Assembly: GCF_018446385.1 (NCBI RefSeq)
Contig: NC_055987.1
Span: 11,121,705 to 11,185,704, forward strand
Reading direction: 5' to 3'
DNA: 64,000 bases
DNA from: Zingiber officinale
Lineage: Eukaryota > Streptophyta > Magnoliopsida > Zingiberales > Zingiberaceae
The position numbers and the translations under genes are program-made. Below the pieces are notes generated by a model that was not told the origin of the DNA, made no database searches, and saw only the letters and a program-made list of their open reading frames with translations. This document shows, one piece after another, positions 34,928 through 46,734 of the stretch (position 1 is the stretch's first letter; each line of letters starts with the position of its first letter).

Positions 34928-37900
34928 ATGTGTGGAATCCTGGCAGTGTTGGGTTGCTCTGACGAATCCCAGGCCAAGAGGGTTCGAGTTCTTGAGCTCT
35001 CTCGCAGGCAATCATCCTGAACCTCCTTTCTTCTTCCTCTGTGTAGCTTGCCCTACTGTTGATTCTGTGTTCTTGTTTAATTAGTGTTTCAGCCTTGATT
35101 TGGTTCATGTTTTTCCTCCGCGTTTGTGTTTTTTGTAACTAGCTAGATTAATAACACACGAAAAAAGATTTTTTTTTTAATGAAATCTTAACTCTAAATA
35201 AATGGGATAAAAAAGAAATTTTTTACTTTACTCTTTGGATACAGGTTGAAGCATAGAGGTCCAGATTGGAGCGGGCTGCACCAGTATGGTGATTGCTACT
35301 TGGCACACCAGAGGCTGGCCATTGTTGATCCTGCCTCAGGAGACCAACCCTTGTACAACGAGGACAAGAGCATCGTCGTCACGGTACGGAAACTATGGTC
35401 CTTATCACCGTCTTGTATTTGGTGTTAAAGATTTTGATGGGTAACCTCCCAACTACAGTGAAAATTTGAGTGCTCGACCATAGCTAAGTACTATGTGGAA
35501 AGAAGAAGAAATAACACACAAACAGAAAGGTTAAAATCTTTGAAAAAATCCCATTGTTTTTTCATCATTTCACAGTAGTTCCAAGTTCATCTTCGAAACT
35601 AACACAAGGCTTTTAAAAAAGGATCTTTTGTACGTTAATGGATCCATTATCTGAAATTTGTCAAATAATATCCGTCTGTATTTCCAAGTTTCTGTACTTT
35701 TGAAGTCATATATGTTTGATATAAACTTGAAGGGACAAATTGGAAATCAACTTTATAAGGAGATATATATATTTCGACTTTGCCCAACAATAATTTAATT
35801 ATCTTTAACTTTAAAATTTGTTCAAAACATAGGTGAATGGAGAGATCTACAACCATGAAGAGCTAAGGAAACTCTTGCCTAACCACAAATTTAGGACAGG
35901 CAGCGACTGCGAAGTTATTGCTCATCTGGTAAATCAGGAGAAGACTTGTCGATGCATTCACTTATTTGATAAGTATGTGGCACCAGGACAATGCTTAGAA
36001 ACTGACAATTTCCTCTTCGGTTCAAATAATTTGTTAGTATGAGGAATATGGCGAAGGATTCATCGATATGTTGGATGGAATATTCTCCTTTGTGTTGCTT
36101 GACACGCGCGAAAACAGCTACATTGCTGCTCGCGATGCAATTGGAATTACTCCCCTTTACATTGGCTGGGGACTTGATGGTGCGCTACTATTCTGATCAC
36201 CATTTTGTTGGATTTTCTTTTTTTTGTTAGTATACCTGTAGACTTCTTAGTATAATTCTGAGTCTGCTCTTCCTGATGCAGGATCTGTTTGGATATCGTC
36301 TGAGATGAAAGGATTGCACGACGACTGTGAGCACTTTGAGGTGTTTCTTCCTGGGCACTTGTACTCCAGCAAAGGAGGCGGCTACAAGAGATGGTACAAC
36401 CCACCCTGGTTCTCTGAGGCAATTCCTTCAACGCCTTACGATCCCATTGTTCTCAGAGAAACATTTGAGAAGGTAATATAACTGATAAGTGTTTCATGTC
36501 TACTTAAGAAATAAAATTGTTTCATTTCTTGGCAATGCAATTGGGTGGATAAGTTCTGCTCACTTGTGCAGGCTGTGATCAAAAGGCTCATGACTGATGT
36601 TCCATTTGGAGTGTTGCTATCCGGTGGCCTTGATTCATCACTAGTTGCAGCGGTGACATGCCGGCACTTGGCTGGCACAAAAGCTGCAGAGCAGTGGGGA
36701 ACTCAACTCCACTCCTTCTGTGTTGGCTTAGAGGTCAGCAAAATGAGCTCATCTTTTAACCCCAAAAGGAAAGAAGTGGAGTTGTTCTTATATTTATACA
36801 TACTGTTTCATACTGCAGAGTTCGCCGGATTTGAAGGCAGCAAGGGAGGTTGCAGATTATTTAGGAACACTTCACCATGAGTTCCACTTCACTGTTCAGG
36901 TAAGTCGTATTTTCATTGCGTGGAAATCTTATCACTCAATGGTTGTTGAGAATCACATATTGATCTCAAATAGTTAAGGACTCTCCTCTTGTTGTTATTG
37001 CTGGACAAGTAATAAATTTTGTCATTTGTCTCTTAATTTCAGGATGGCATTGATGCTATCGAGGATGTGATCTACCATATCGAAACATACGACGTGACAA
37101 CAATTAGAGCCAGTACACCAATGTTCCTCATGTCTCGGAAGATCAAGGCGCTGGGAGTGAAGATGGTGATCTCTGGCGAGGGCTCGGATGAGATATTTGG
37201 AGGTTATTTGTACTTTCACAAGGCGCCAAACAAGGAAGAATTACACATGGAGACATGTAGAAAGGTATTCATTCATTTCTTCATTTGAAAATGACTAGTC
37301 TCAAGTGGTAATAGCCTACCTATTGTTCTCTAGATTAAAGCTCTCCATCAATATGATTGCTTGAGGGCTAACAAAGCAACATCAGCTTGGGGGCTTGAAG
37401 CTCGTGTGCCATTCTTAGACAAGGAGTTTATAAATGTCGCAATGAGTATCGATCCTGAATCAAAAATGGTATGTGAATTGCATTGTCTACAAGGATTTCA
37501 ATTTCCCAAAGAGTATTCTGACTGGTTATCTGTTTTCATCTCAGATCAAGCCCGACCTCTGTCGAATTGAAAAGTGGGTACTGAGGAAGGCCTTTGACGA
37601 TGAGGCGAACCCCTACCTGCCAAAGGTTATCATTTAGTTACCTTGTTCGTCAGAGATCTTGCTGATTGTTCGCAGAATTAACAAGTATTTTGTTTTTGCA
37701 GCACATTCTTTATAGGCAGAAGGAGCAATTCAGTGATGGTGTTGGCTATAGCTGGATTGATGGACTGAAGGCTCATGCAGCAGACCATGTACCATTTTGT
37801 TTCAAATTTTCATTCCTTTCATCTCTTCGCTCCTTCAAATCAAAATGTGCTAAATGCTCCATTTTGGCAAAAACAATTCCTTTCAGGTGTCCAACAAAAT

Positions 37901-38338
37901 GATGCAAAATGCAAAGAACATATATCCACACAACACACCAACTACAAAAGAAGCCTACTACTACAGAATGATCTTCGAAAGGTTCTTCCCACAGGTATAG
38001 AATTGCACTCCAACCCCAATTATGGACTCTCCTAACTATTTGCATGAACATTGTCAAGATGTTGAAAAACCCATTTGTATGTGCAGAACTCTGCAAGGTT
38101 GACTGTTCCTGGGGGTCCTAGTGTGGCATGTAGCACTGCAATGGCGATCGAGTGGGACGCTCAGTGGGCAAAGAATCTCGATCCCTCGGGCAGAGCTGCA
38201 CTCGGAGTCCATGTTTCGGCCTGCGATCCGACCGCGCCCCCTTTGATCGCAGCTGGAACCAATCCTGGGGTGCTTATCAACAAGAAGCAGAGCATGATGG
38301 AAGTGAAGAAAGCACCAGAGCTCACTATAAATTCCTAG
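34928..38338 (+). CDS. ASN: Asparagine synthetase [glutamine-hydrolysing]
   Basis: Cytosolic enzyme that makes asparagine from aspartate, ATP and the amide nitrogen of glutamine. There are 13 exons: 34928-35007, 35245-35383, 35833-35928, 36038-36179, 36282-36472, 36572-36733, 36819-36899, 37043-37264, 37334-37468, 37545-37625, 37702-37788, 37887-37994 and 38087-38338. Their sum is 1776 nt, or 591 residues, the usual plant length. The start [10 protein letters not shown] supplies the catalytic Cys2 of the class II glutaminase domain (about residues 2-190). The synthetase domain has the ATP PP-loop [12 protein letters not shown] at about residue 233 and [13 protein letters not shown]. Intron 1 starts GC (CGCAG|GCAATC) instead of GT; all others look GT-AG. 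No stops or frameshifts were seen. It looks functional. Which plant ASN paralogue it is cannot be told here. Confidence 0.95.
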
Positions 38339-39828
38339 TCATTTAGAAAACACAAACTACTACTGTAATCCAGGTATTTGAGTGATTGACATGGTAGCTA
38401 CTTAAGTTTCATTCCATGTAAGGGGAGTGACTGTTGAATGTAATATCAATAAAATTTGAAATTGGTTTGTTCGCCTAATCTTCACCAAGAAACCTCAAAA
38501 ATTCAAGTGCATTGACTTTATTCTTCATTAGTCAAATAACAGTTGAGATTAGGTTCTTTTAAATTAATCTCTAAAAAGGCTTTCATAGAAAAACTAGTCC
38601 TTTTCATGAGGTCCTTATGTACATGCACCTCTCACAAGCTTCCAAGTTCCAATTCCTTATTTGAGGCTTTCATATAGAATTATTGTTGCTTTTGCTTGGC
38701 ATTTAATTCGATTAAAAAACACACACTGATTGATTGCGGGGAACTATTCTAAAGAATTAAATGAGAGGACCATGAATTGCACGAGTATGACATGATTCCT
38801 ACACTCGCTCCGAAAAGGGGCCGTCGACTAAACGTTTTAACCAGACCAGTTAAAATTTAGTAAGATGAAGTATTCAATGCCTTAGGCTGATTAATAATCG
38901 ATTTAGTCTCATAAAAATTTTTTTTATAGACGAGCAAATCTAAAAGAGTTTATCATCCCACTAAAAACAAAAGATCATATCATAAACTAAGAGTTAAATC
39001 ATAGATTATCGAAACTTTATCGTTACACCGTAGTTATTCCACTGGCTATAAGAAAATATCATATAATACGTCATAATAAGAACTTAAAACAAAGATAGTT
39101 AGAAGATTTTATAGGTATCTTGTTGTTTAGGAATGTCAATCCGGATAGATTAGATGAGTTCAGGTTAAAGTAAAGATATTAAAAAAAAAATCTTAATCTA
39201 AATCTAAATATAATTAAAAAATTTTAAATCTGAATCCAAATAAATCTAATTAAAAAAACTTTTTTTACTACCATTATCATATTAACCTTACTATTTACAT
39301 AAATTATCTTAATTTTTAAAATAAAATCTAATTTAATCTAAAATTCTTAAACTTAAATTTAGATCAATCCGAATTTGAATTTAACTGATCCTAACAGCGT
39401 CCAAAAACTCACAATCCGAAATTGAAAATAATCATTCTTAATTCAATATTTTTTTATCGATTAATGTGACAAAAAGACAATTCGTCGCACCGCTCCGAAA
39501 GGACTTTTTTTTTTTATCGATTAATGAATTATAAGTCGGTTCATTTTTAACACCCACAGCGGTCAGTAATTTATTGATTTCAGCGGTTGAATATTCAAAT
39601 ATACTGGGATCGTAACTACTGGTCCAGGAAATACAATAATAGAGCGCCAAGTCAGCACGTCACCTAACGTAAGAAAGCCAACGATTACCAAACTTCGCCA
39701 CATTTCTCCGATTCTTCCTTCTGCTGTTCTGCTTCGTCGTCTTCTTCTTCTCCTCCTCCTCCTCCAATTCCATCGTCGAGATTTTATTGCTCATCGATTG
39801 AGCTCCCATCGGCGTCTTCCCTCATGAG
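38339..39828. other. 3' UTR of ASN and intergenic DNA
   Basis: A polyadenylation signal AATAAA lies at 38448-38453, 110 bp after the stop codon. Further on the DNA is AT-rich. Two short direct repeats TTTTTATCGATTAATG occur near 39.45 and 39.51 kb. A patch at 39.13-39.41 kb with GGAATGTCAATCCGGAT and CAATCCGAATTTGAAT may be an old MITE. No gene was seen. Confidence 0.6.
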
Positions 39829-42212
39829 ATGCGCTCGCCTCGCCGGAGGAATTCCGTTCTCGGCCACAAATCGCTCTCCATGAAGCACCACCACCAGCCG
39901 CGCAGGAGTGGGAGGAACCCCTTCTTCGCCTTCCTCTTCACCGTCTTCCTCCTCCTCTTCTTCGTCTACAGCGACGATATCGTCGATTCCGTCTCCGGAT
40001 TTTTCCTAGCCGGTCGCGGAGACTCGGCGCGGCACCAGGTTCTCGCCGCGAAGCCGAGGCACGAAAGCCATGTCCCCGGCCGCATCGATAGCCTTGAGGA
40101 GGAGCCCGATGACGAGGAGGAGCAGGAGACGGTGAGCGAGGAAGAGAAGGAGACGGTGACAGTGGACGTGCCGCGATCGGTCCAGCCGCCGCCTCGGTCG
40201 ACGCCCCAGGTTCCCCGAGGGGGGAGGGGACATAGCAAGGCGGAGGCGAAGCCCCAGAGAGCGGCGCTGAATGTGCCGGAGACCTGCGACCTGTTCGACG
40301 GCGAGTGGGTGTACGACGACGTGGCGTACCCGATCTACAAGGAGCACGAGTGCGGGTTCATGACCGAACAGGTCACGTGCATGCGGAACGGCCGCCGCGA
40401 CGACACCTACCAGAAGTGGCGGTGGCAGCCCCGTGCTTGCGACTTGCCGAGGTAGGCTCCATCGACGAACGACGACATGTTCAATTACGAATCTCTAATC
40501 GCAAAGCACACTGTTTGAATCTCCCTAGGTTTGATGCGAAGGTGTTCATGGAGAGGCTTCGGGGGAAGCGCCTCATGTTTGTCGGGGACTCCTTGAACAG
40601 GAACCAGTGGGAGTCCATGGTGTGCTTGGTCCAATCCATCATCCCATGGAACAAGAAGTCTCTCACAAAAATCGGATCGCTCAACGTATTCAGAGCCGAG
40701 GTAAGGGCACAAGTTTGCAGCTGTTTGTGTTGGAATGTGGACCAGGTGTTTGATGGAATGTTGCCCTGCAGGAGTACAATGCTTCGGTGGAGTTCTACTG
40801 GGCGCCATTCCTGGTGGAATCGAACTCTGATGACCCAAGAATTCACAGTATCCCTGACCGAATCATCACCAACTCCATAGAAAAGCATGGAAGGCAGTGG
40901 AAGGGAGTGGATTACTTGATCTTTAACACCTACATCTGGTGGATGAACACGCCCAAAATGAAAGTCCTGTGAGTAATTCCATCTATAACAATTGAGCTCT
41001 GCTGCTAGCTAATTACCCTGCTACTCTCGACTGATGATATATCTGTTTAATTACATGTCTACAGGAAGAGAAAGTTTGGCCGAGGAGCAACAAACCACAC
41101 GACCGTCGAGAGGACTACGGCTTACAGGAGAGTCCTCAAGATATGGGCAAAATGGGTGCACAGGAATTTGAATCCGAAGAAGACAATGGTTTTCTTCATG
41201 AGCGTATCCCCCAATCACATGAGGTATTCTTTAATTCCATAGTGTTGCTCTAGTTTTAAATTTTGTTTTTCCATTTTGGCTTTCAAATGCTTGAGATGAC
41301 TCTCCATCGTTGAGCCACACAATGACTGGTGGCTCTGCTGTAGACACACCAGTAGCCTCTTTCTTTGACATTGACAGAATTCAGAATTAAAGCCATTTAG
41401 TAGATGCCTATTCCCTAATGACTTTGGAGTACGACACTTCGTTTGTAAGTTATGAGCAGAGAGTTGAGAAGTCAAGTATTGGAACCTGAGTGCCAGGCCA
41501 GATCATGTTTTTCTTAGGTTTTTTTGTCTCCAGTAGCTTAATGTGAATACCAGCTGCTTCAGGCAGCAATTCAACCTCTTCTAGAGACTACCTTCCTCGT
41601 GGCCAGCCCATATTTTGCCAACAATGAAGCGACGGGTGATTTCGTTCATCTCACGGTCCCGCCGTGAGCGACCTTCTAGATGGGAGGACATTTAATCGAT
41701 GAATCCCACGGAAATGTACAAGTCCAATGAAACAACTCTTTCTCCTAAGTACTAACTTTCCTTTATTCACTTCCCATGATTGTTGAGATCATGAAACCAT
41801 CCAATCACACGATTTACAATTCGAGTGTACATGCAGGAGCTTGGACTGGGACAATCCGGAGGGGATCAAGTGCGCGCTGGAGACGCTGCCGGTGACGAAC
41901 CTGTCGCACCCGCTGGAGATCGGCACCGACTGGCGGCTGTTCGCGGTCGAGGAGAGCGTCCTCCGCTCCATGCGCTTCCCCGTCTCCTTCATCAAGATCA
42001 CCGCGCTGTCGGAGTTCCGCAAGGACGCCCACACCTCCGTCCACACCCTCCGCCAGGGGAAGCTGCTGACTCCGGAGCAGCAGGCCGACCCCGCCACCTT
42101 CGCCGACTGCCTCCACTGGTGCCTCCCCGGCCTCCCCGACATCTGGAACGAATTCATCTACGCCCGCATCGCCTCACGACCATGGCCAAAGCTACATGCG
42201 CTCACCTCATGA
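39829..42212 (+). CDS. Trichome birefringence-like (TBL) polysaccharide O-acetyltransferase
   Basis: A Golgi type II membrane protein of the TBL/DUF231 family, whose members acetylate xylan, mannan or pectin. Five exons: 39829-40451, 40529-40700, about 40772-40968, 41065-41223 and 41837-42212, encoding about 508 residues. A membrane anchor ([17 protein letters not shown]) is at residues 32-48, followed by an acidic, proline-rich stem. The Cys-rich PMR5N/TBL domain ([12 protein letters not shown] ... [14 protein letters not shown]) is at about 153-209. The GDS esterase motif ([14 protein letters not shown]) is at 225-238, and the DxxH motif ([12 protein letters not shown]) with its catalytic Asp474 and His477. 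The first exon is very GC-rich. It appears intact. The subgroup, and so the polysaccharide, is not assigned, although xylan is the commonest substrate of the family. Confidence 0.92.
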
Positions 42213-42686
42213 TCAATAATTCTTCATTGATTTAACCTTCATTTTTCCCCCTATATATCTTTCACATTTTTATACGTATAGTAACATTGTTACTGAACAT
42301 ATAAGATATAACGTTTATGTAGAGTTGAATCAGCTCATATTCTATGTCCTTGTCGTGGAGTTAAAGTGGGGAGCCAGGAGTTGCATGTGGTGGGGCTGGG
42401 CTGGAGCTGCTCTGAGAGTTAGGTTGGCTACAGTGCGCATGCGTAGTAGGTTCCGATTCACATGCAAATAATGGAGGATGCAAACGACAAAGTACGAGAA
42501 ACAAAGAGCAGGGACGATGGTGAGAGAACCATTAAACGTCTGGCAGTGATATATTCGCCAGTTGTTTAGCTTTTTATTTTTAAAATACTTTTTCAATTTG
42601 TTTTAAGATTCAAGTTAACTTACTAACGTACGCTTGTTCTCGAAAGTCTTCGATGGAGAAAAGGAACGAACTTCAAAAATAGACAC
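42213..42686. other. 3' flank of the TBL gene
   Basis: AT-rich 3' sequence. No gene or clear poly(A) signal was picked out. The Harbinger-like element begins at its right end. Confidence 0.5.
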
Positions 42687-42689
42687 TTA

Positions 42690-42968
42690 GGACGTGTTTG
42701 ATTCAAGTCATCGTATATAATCTTGGTTATATGATTATTTAGTAATCACATAATTAAGATTATAGGAAATACAATATAACCTTAGTGTTATTTGGTTCAA
42801 TCAAGATAATACTATAATTTAATTTAACATTTATTATATTACCCTTAGTTAAATTTGATATTCAATTAATTTTTGAAAATAAATCAAATTAAATTAATAA
42901 TATTAATAAATAATAAGTTGATAAAATATGTAATAAATAAATATAATTGATTTAAATTTTTTTTAAAA

Positions 42969-43008
<40 letters not shown>

Positions 43009-43647
43009 TAAAGTTAAATATTTGATTAAAAATTTTAATTCTTTCTCGTGTGTATATATATATATAAATATAATTAAAATAAAGTTAAATATTTGATTAA
43101 AAATTTTAATTCTTTCTCGTATATATATATAATTAAAATAAAGTTAAATATTTGATTAAAAATTTTAATTCTTTCTCGTGTTACTGTGTTTCTTCCACAA
43201 TCACGCATTCTCCTCTGTAAGCGGTGTGCCACCTCCTCCGCGAATCATGGGCTCCTCCCCTGCGACCTGCCGGCGCCTCCTCCGTGAACCGCCGACACCG
43301 TCTGCCTTGTGCTACTGCTCCCTCCGCTGACAATGTATCTTCCGCCGTCTGCCTGGGGGCACTGCTGATCAAGAAGGAAACAGTGCTCCCAATCGCAGCT
43401 GTGGCGGCGTCGAGACAAAACCTTTGCTTTGTGATTCGAAGGGTAATTTTGGAAAAAAAATATTGATAACCCCGGAATCGTAGAAAACCTAAGATTTCCA
43501 AGGGTTTGTGATTCCTGGTTCTATTCCCTAATTGTTGATGTGGCGAGAATGTTGTATCACCAGGAATCACCAATTACTTAAACCAAACAAGGTTATCGTT
43601 GATAACCAACTAAGGTTATCAGCGATAACCCTGAACCAAACACGCCC
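42690..43647. mobile_element. PIF/Harbinger-like (Tourist-type) element, 958 bp, non-autonomous
   Basis: Inverted ends GGACGTGTTTGATTCA and, on the other strand, GGGCGTGTTTGGTTCA. Both sides are flanked by the 3-bp duplication TTA (42687-42689 and 43648-43650), the hallmark of PIF/Harbinger insertions. The left half is AT-rich with a (TA)n run and three copies of a roughly 65-bp unit. The right third is GC-rich. It has no transposase. Confidence 0.85.
42970..43185. repeat. (TA)n microsatellite and triple 65-bp repeat inside the Harbinger-like element
   Basis: A (TA)n run near 42.98 kb is followed by AATTAAAATAAAGTTAAATA and TTTTAATTCTTTCTCGTG, which recur three times, each joined by another short TA run. 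The pattern suggests slippage and unequal exchange anchored on the TA runs. Confidence 0.8.
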
Positions 43648-43650
43648 TTA

Positions 43651-44302
43651 GATTGACCGGGAGATAGATGTCGAGGTTATTTCGACGTTTAAATTAGGAT
43701 TTAGTTGAGATAATATGTGAGAAAACGAAGATGGAGCAGAAGAAAACTTGGTCTAGGATTTTGAGATTGGGAATGCTTCTATCATTATCTTTGAGAGTGT
43801 TTATATGATTGTCTAGAGAGTATCTTCACACTACATATTCCTTTATCATTGTCCTCATATGAGCCGACGAGGATCTAGATCTGACAACTATTAGCTGCCC
43901 TTCCTTTCACAAAGGGACACGTGTTTGTAGGAGAATATCTAGGAGATCAATTCTAACAACCTAGTAATTGTCTTTCCATTCAGCCAGTGCCACGTGCCGT
44001 GGAGGAATGATCCGAATGATGAGGAGGTTGCAATGCTCTTCGTATGCTTTAAACAAACCACGTGAGGTGTACACTGGATCTAAGGATGAGAAGATAAGGA
44101 GATAAAGCTATTTCAGAGTGGCCTTAAAAGTAGACTAAGCTGGGACCTGAGGTTGAGTCAGTGATAGTATAGGCAACTAAGATTGAGCCAGCTAAATAAT
44201 TTAGGATCTGAAACTAAGATAGAGCCATGTGCTGTTGGTAGCTGAAGCTGAGCCAGAATGTGGGATCTGAGACTTAGACAAACTCATGGAGGATGTATGC
44301 AG
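43651..44302. repeat. Old repeat, left half of a split element
   Basis: No gene. From about 44.1 kb the DNA holds units such as GATCTGAGACTTAGACAAAC and GGTAGCTGAAGCTGAGCC. The same wording returns at 49.93-50.15 kb, beyond the Harbinger element, so both may be parts of one older element separated by later insertions. Confidence 0.45.
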
Positions 44303-45936
44303 TGCAGGATCGAAACGAATGAGAGAAGAGAGGAGTGGGGAGGGGGTGAATCTTATTTTTAAAATTTCTCTTTTCACCTTTTAAAATCTTTTCGGAAATA
44401 CATGCAACAGAAAATTTAAAACATAGAGTGGAAAAAGACACTTTTATTTTTACTTAGTTTATAGCCTCACAACCACTAATCCAAAACCCACAATTTCTTG
44501 GATTATTTCAATTGGGCAATCTACTAAATTCTCTCCCAAAGAAGCTTCGAGCAGAGAGATCGAATATAGAAATAAAGAGAATGTAACTGCTTACACTCTC
44601 TTATGCAAATATAATAAGAACTAAAAGAAAACATTGCAAACATGAATTGTAGTTGAAGATCAAAATTTGATGTTAGTATCGTTTGACTGTAGTAGTCGGA
44701 CATAGTACAGTCGTAGTACATCAGTTGGGCGTAAATGGCGTAGCAGAATCAAGTTTAAGCGTATAAAATCATAGATGAAGAACTGCTCTACCTGACTACC
44801 CTTTTATACTGCATTGGGAGTGCCTCCAATGACCCAAGTGCCTCCATGAAATCTGATTAGATTTCAAGAGTTCAATACTTATCTATTTGGAGGCGTCTCC
44901 AAACGTCTAAGGGTGCCCCCATGCTTTAACCCAAGACACCTCCAATAACTCGAGACGCCTCTAGCGCTGAAGAGTTATCCTTGCACCTTATACATTTTAG
45001 GGCGCCTCCATTCATCTGTGGTGCCTTCAGTCCCTTACTTAGGGTGCCCTCTTTCACTTGAGGGCGCATGGAGTATTGTTCATATGAACTTGATTTTTTA
45101 CTCCAAGCTCCTGCAAAACATGTGTGTCCAAATAATAAAATTATCTACAAAATAGAGTTAACACATATGCATAAATATAATTATGAATTAGATCTTGTCT
45201 TTAGAAGACCGGGATCTAATTTGGTCTCAACTTAAATTTTCAAATTGAATTTACGTTGGACCAGCGCCTACAGACCCACTAACACTTATCCTTTCCGGAT
45301 ATGTCTCCAGTTGCTTTTCTCTAATTATTCGCCAAGCATTTGATCCTCCAAATTTGTTTAGACTTTTTCTGATCTTGTTTAGTATCTGATCAGCCTAATC
45401 GACTAAGACTTTCCTGTAATACTAAGTTATCACAATAGATATCAAATAGTAAAGTAAAATAATGTTAGCACAATCAAAATTCACTAGTCCGGTCGACAAC
45501 TCGATCTTACTCGCTTGGAGTTCACTCCTTCAAGATCTCTCACTGCTTAGGGTTGTCTTCCCCTAGAGTTTTTCCTTCCTTAGAGTTTACTCTTCTAAGA
45601 CTTTTTATTACCTAGGATTACCTTTTCTAGGGTTTTCCCTTGCTTAGAGTTCACTACTCTAAGACTTTTCACTACCTAAGGTTACCTCTCCTTAGGGGTT
45701 GGTCTTGTCTAACCTCCAATTAAGACTAATCACTCGATAGACGTCTCACTCTTTCTTTGCCTAACATCTAGTTTGGACTAGTTACTCGGTAGATTTCTTA
45801 CCCTTTAGTCACTAGGTAGATTTCTCACTCTTGCATTTCTAATTAGGGCTTCCCTTATTTGCCCTACAGTTAGGACTTCTCACTTGTCTATATCAACCTT
45901 GACCAAACTCTATTAAATATATCGACAAACAAACAT
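44303..45936 (-). repeat. Copia LTR-like relic, minus orientation
   Basis: The left end reads TGCAGGATCGAAACGAATGA and soon GGGGAGGGGGTGAATCT, the reverse of the CACCCCC...CTC end seen in copia SIRE/Angela-type LTRs. The right end reads GTCTATATCAACCTTGACCA near 45.89 kb, the reverse of the 'ggtcaaggttga' found near the start of the other LTRs. Between them lie GGCGCCTCCA-type words (44.81-45.08 kb) and CTAAGACTTTTCACTACCT-type repeats (45.5-45.7 kb). No internal region or target duplication was found. Confidence 0.55.
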
Positions 45937-46734
45937 CAAAACTCTATAAGAGCATCCGCAACGCCGCGTTAAAGTCGCGTTATAACAGCACTGTAGCTTT
46001 AACACGGCGTTGCAAGTTCTCGGGTTAAAATTAATCACTTGAATGCGTTCAGTGTTCTGAACGCGTTCAAGTTGCATGGGGTGGGCCAGGGCGGGCCCAC
46101 CCCATGTGTAAACTTTTTTTTTTTTTGATTTTTTTTTTTTTAATAACGGCTAGTTTTAAATGTAACGGCTTTTTTTTTAATAAAAAATTGTTAAATAACA
46201 GCTTTTTTTAATAATGACTTTTTTAAATGTAAATTTCAAAATTAAAAATTAAATAACGGCTAGTTATTTAACAGTTACTTTTTAACGGCTAGTTCGAAAT
46301 TTCATCTATAAATAACCATCAATATGCACACATATTTTCATTTCAACTCACTACTCTTTCAATTCTACTCTCTAAATTCTCTCCCCATCTATTTTTTTCA
46401 AGTTACTACCATCTTATTTTCTATCCGAAATGGATGAAAATAATAGGGCATTTTTTACAAATTTCTTGAATTCTACAAACAACTCACAAGAATATTCATC
46501 TTCCCAAAATCTACAAATTCCACCAAATTATCAATACCCACATCCATTTCCCAATATGTCGTTTCCTCCACAAAATCTTCAAAATTTCTAAGGTTTTGGA
46601 AATTTTATAAATCATCTGAATTATGCCCCTCGAGGTCCACATCAATTGCTTCCGACCGAATATTGGCAAAACATGAGTCATCCGTATTTCACGTCGTCGG
46701 TTGTTCATGGATATGGTCCCCCGCACACAACTGG

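Noticed and set aside
43181-43573. Minus-strand frame of 130 codons as a host gene
   Set aside because: It lies inside the TTA-flanked Harbinger-like element and matches no family I know.
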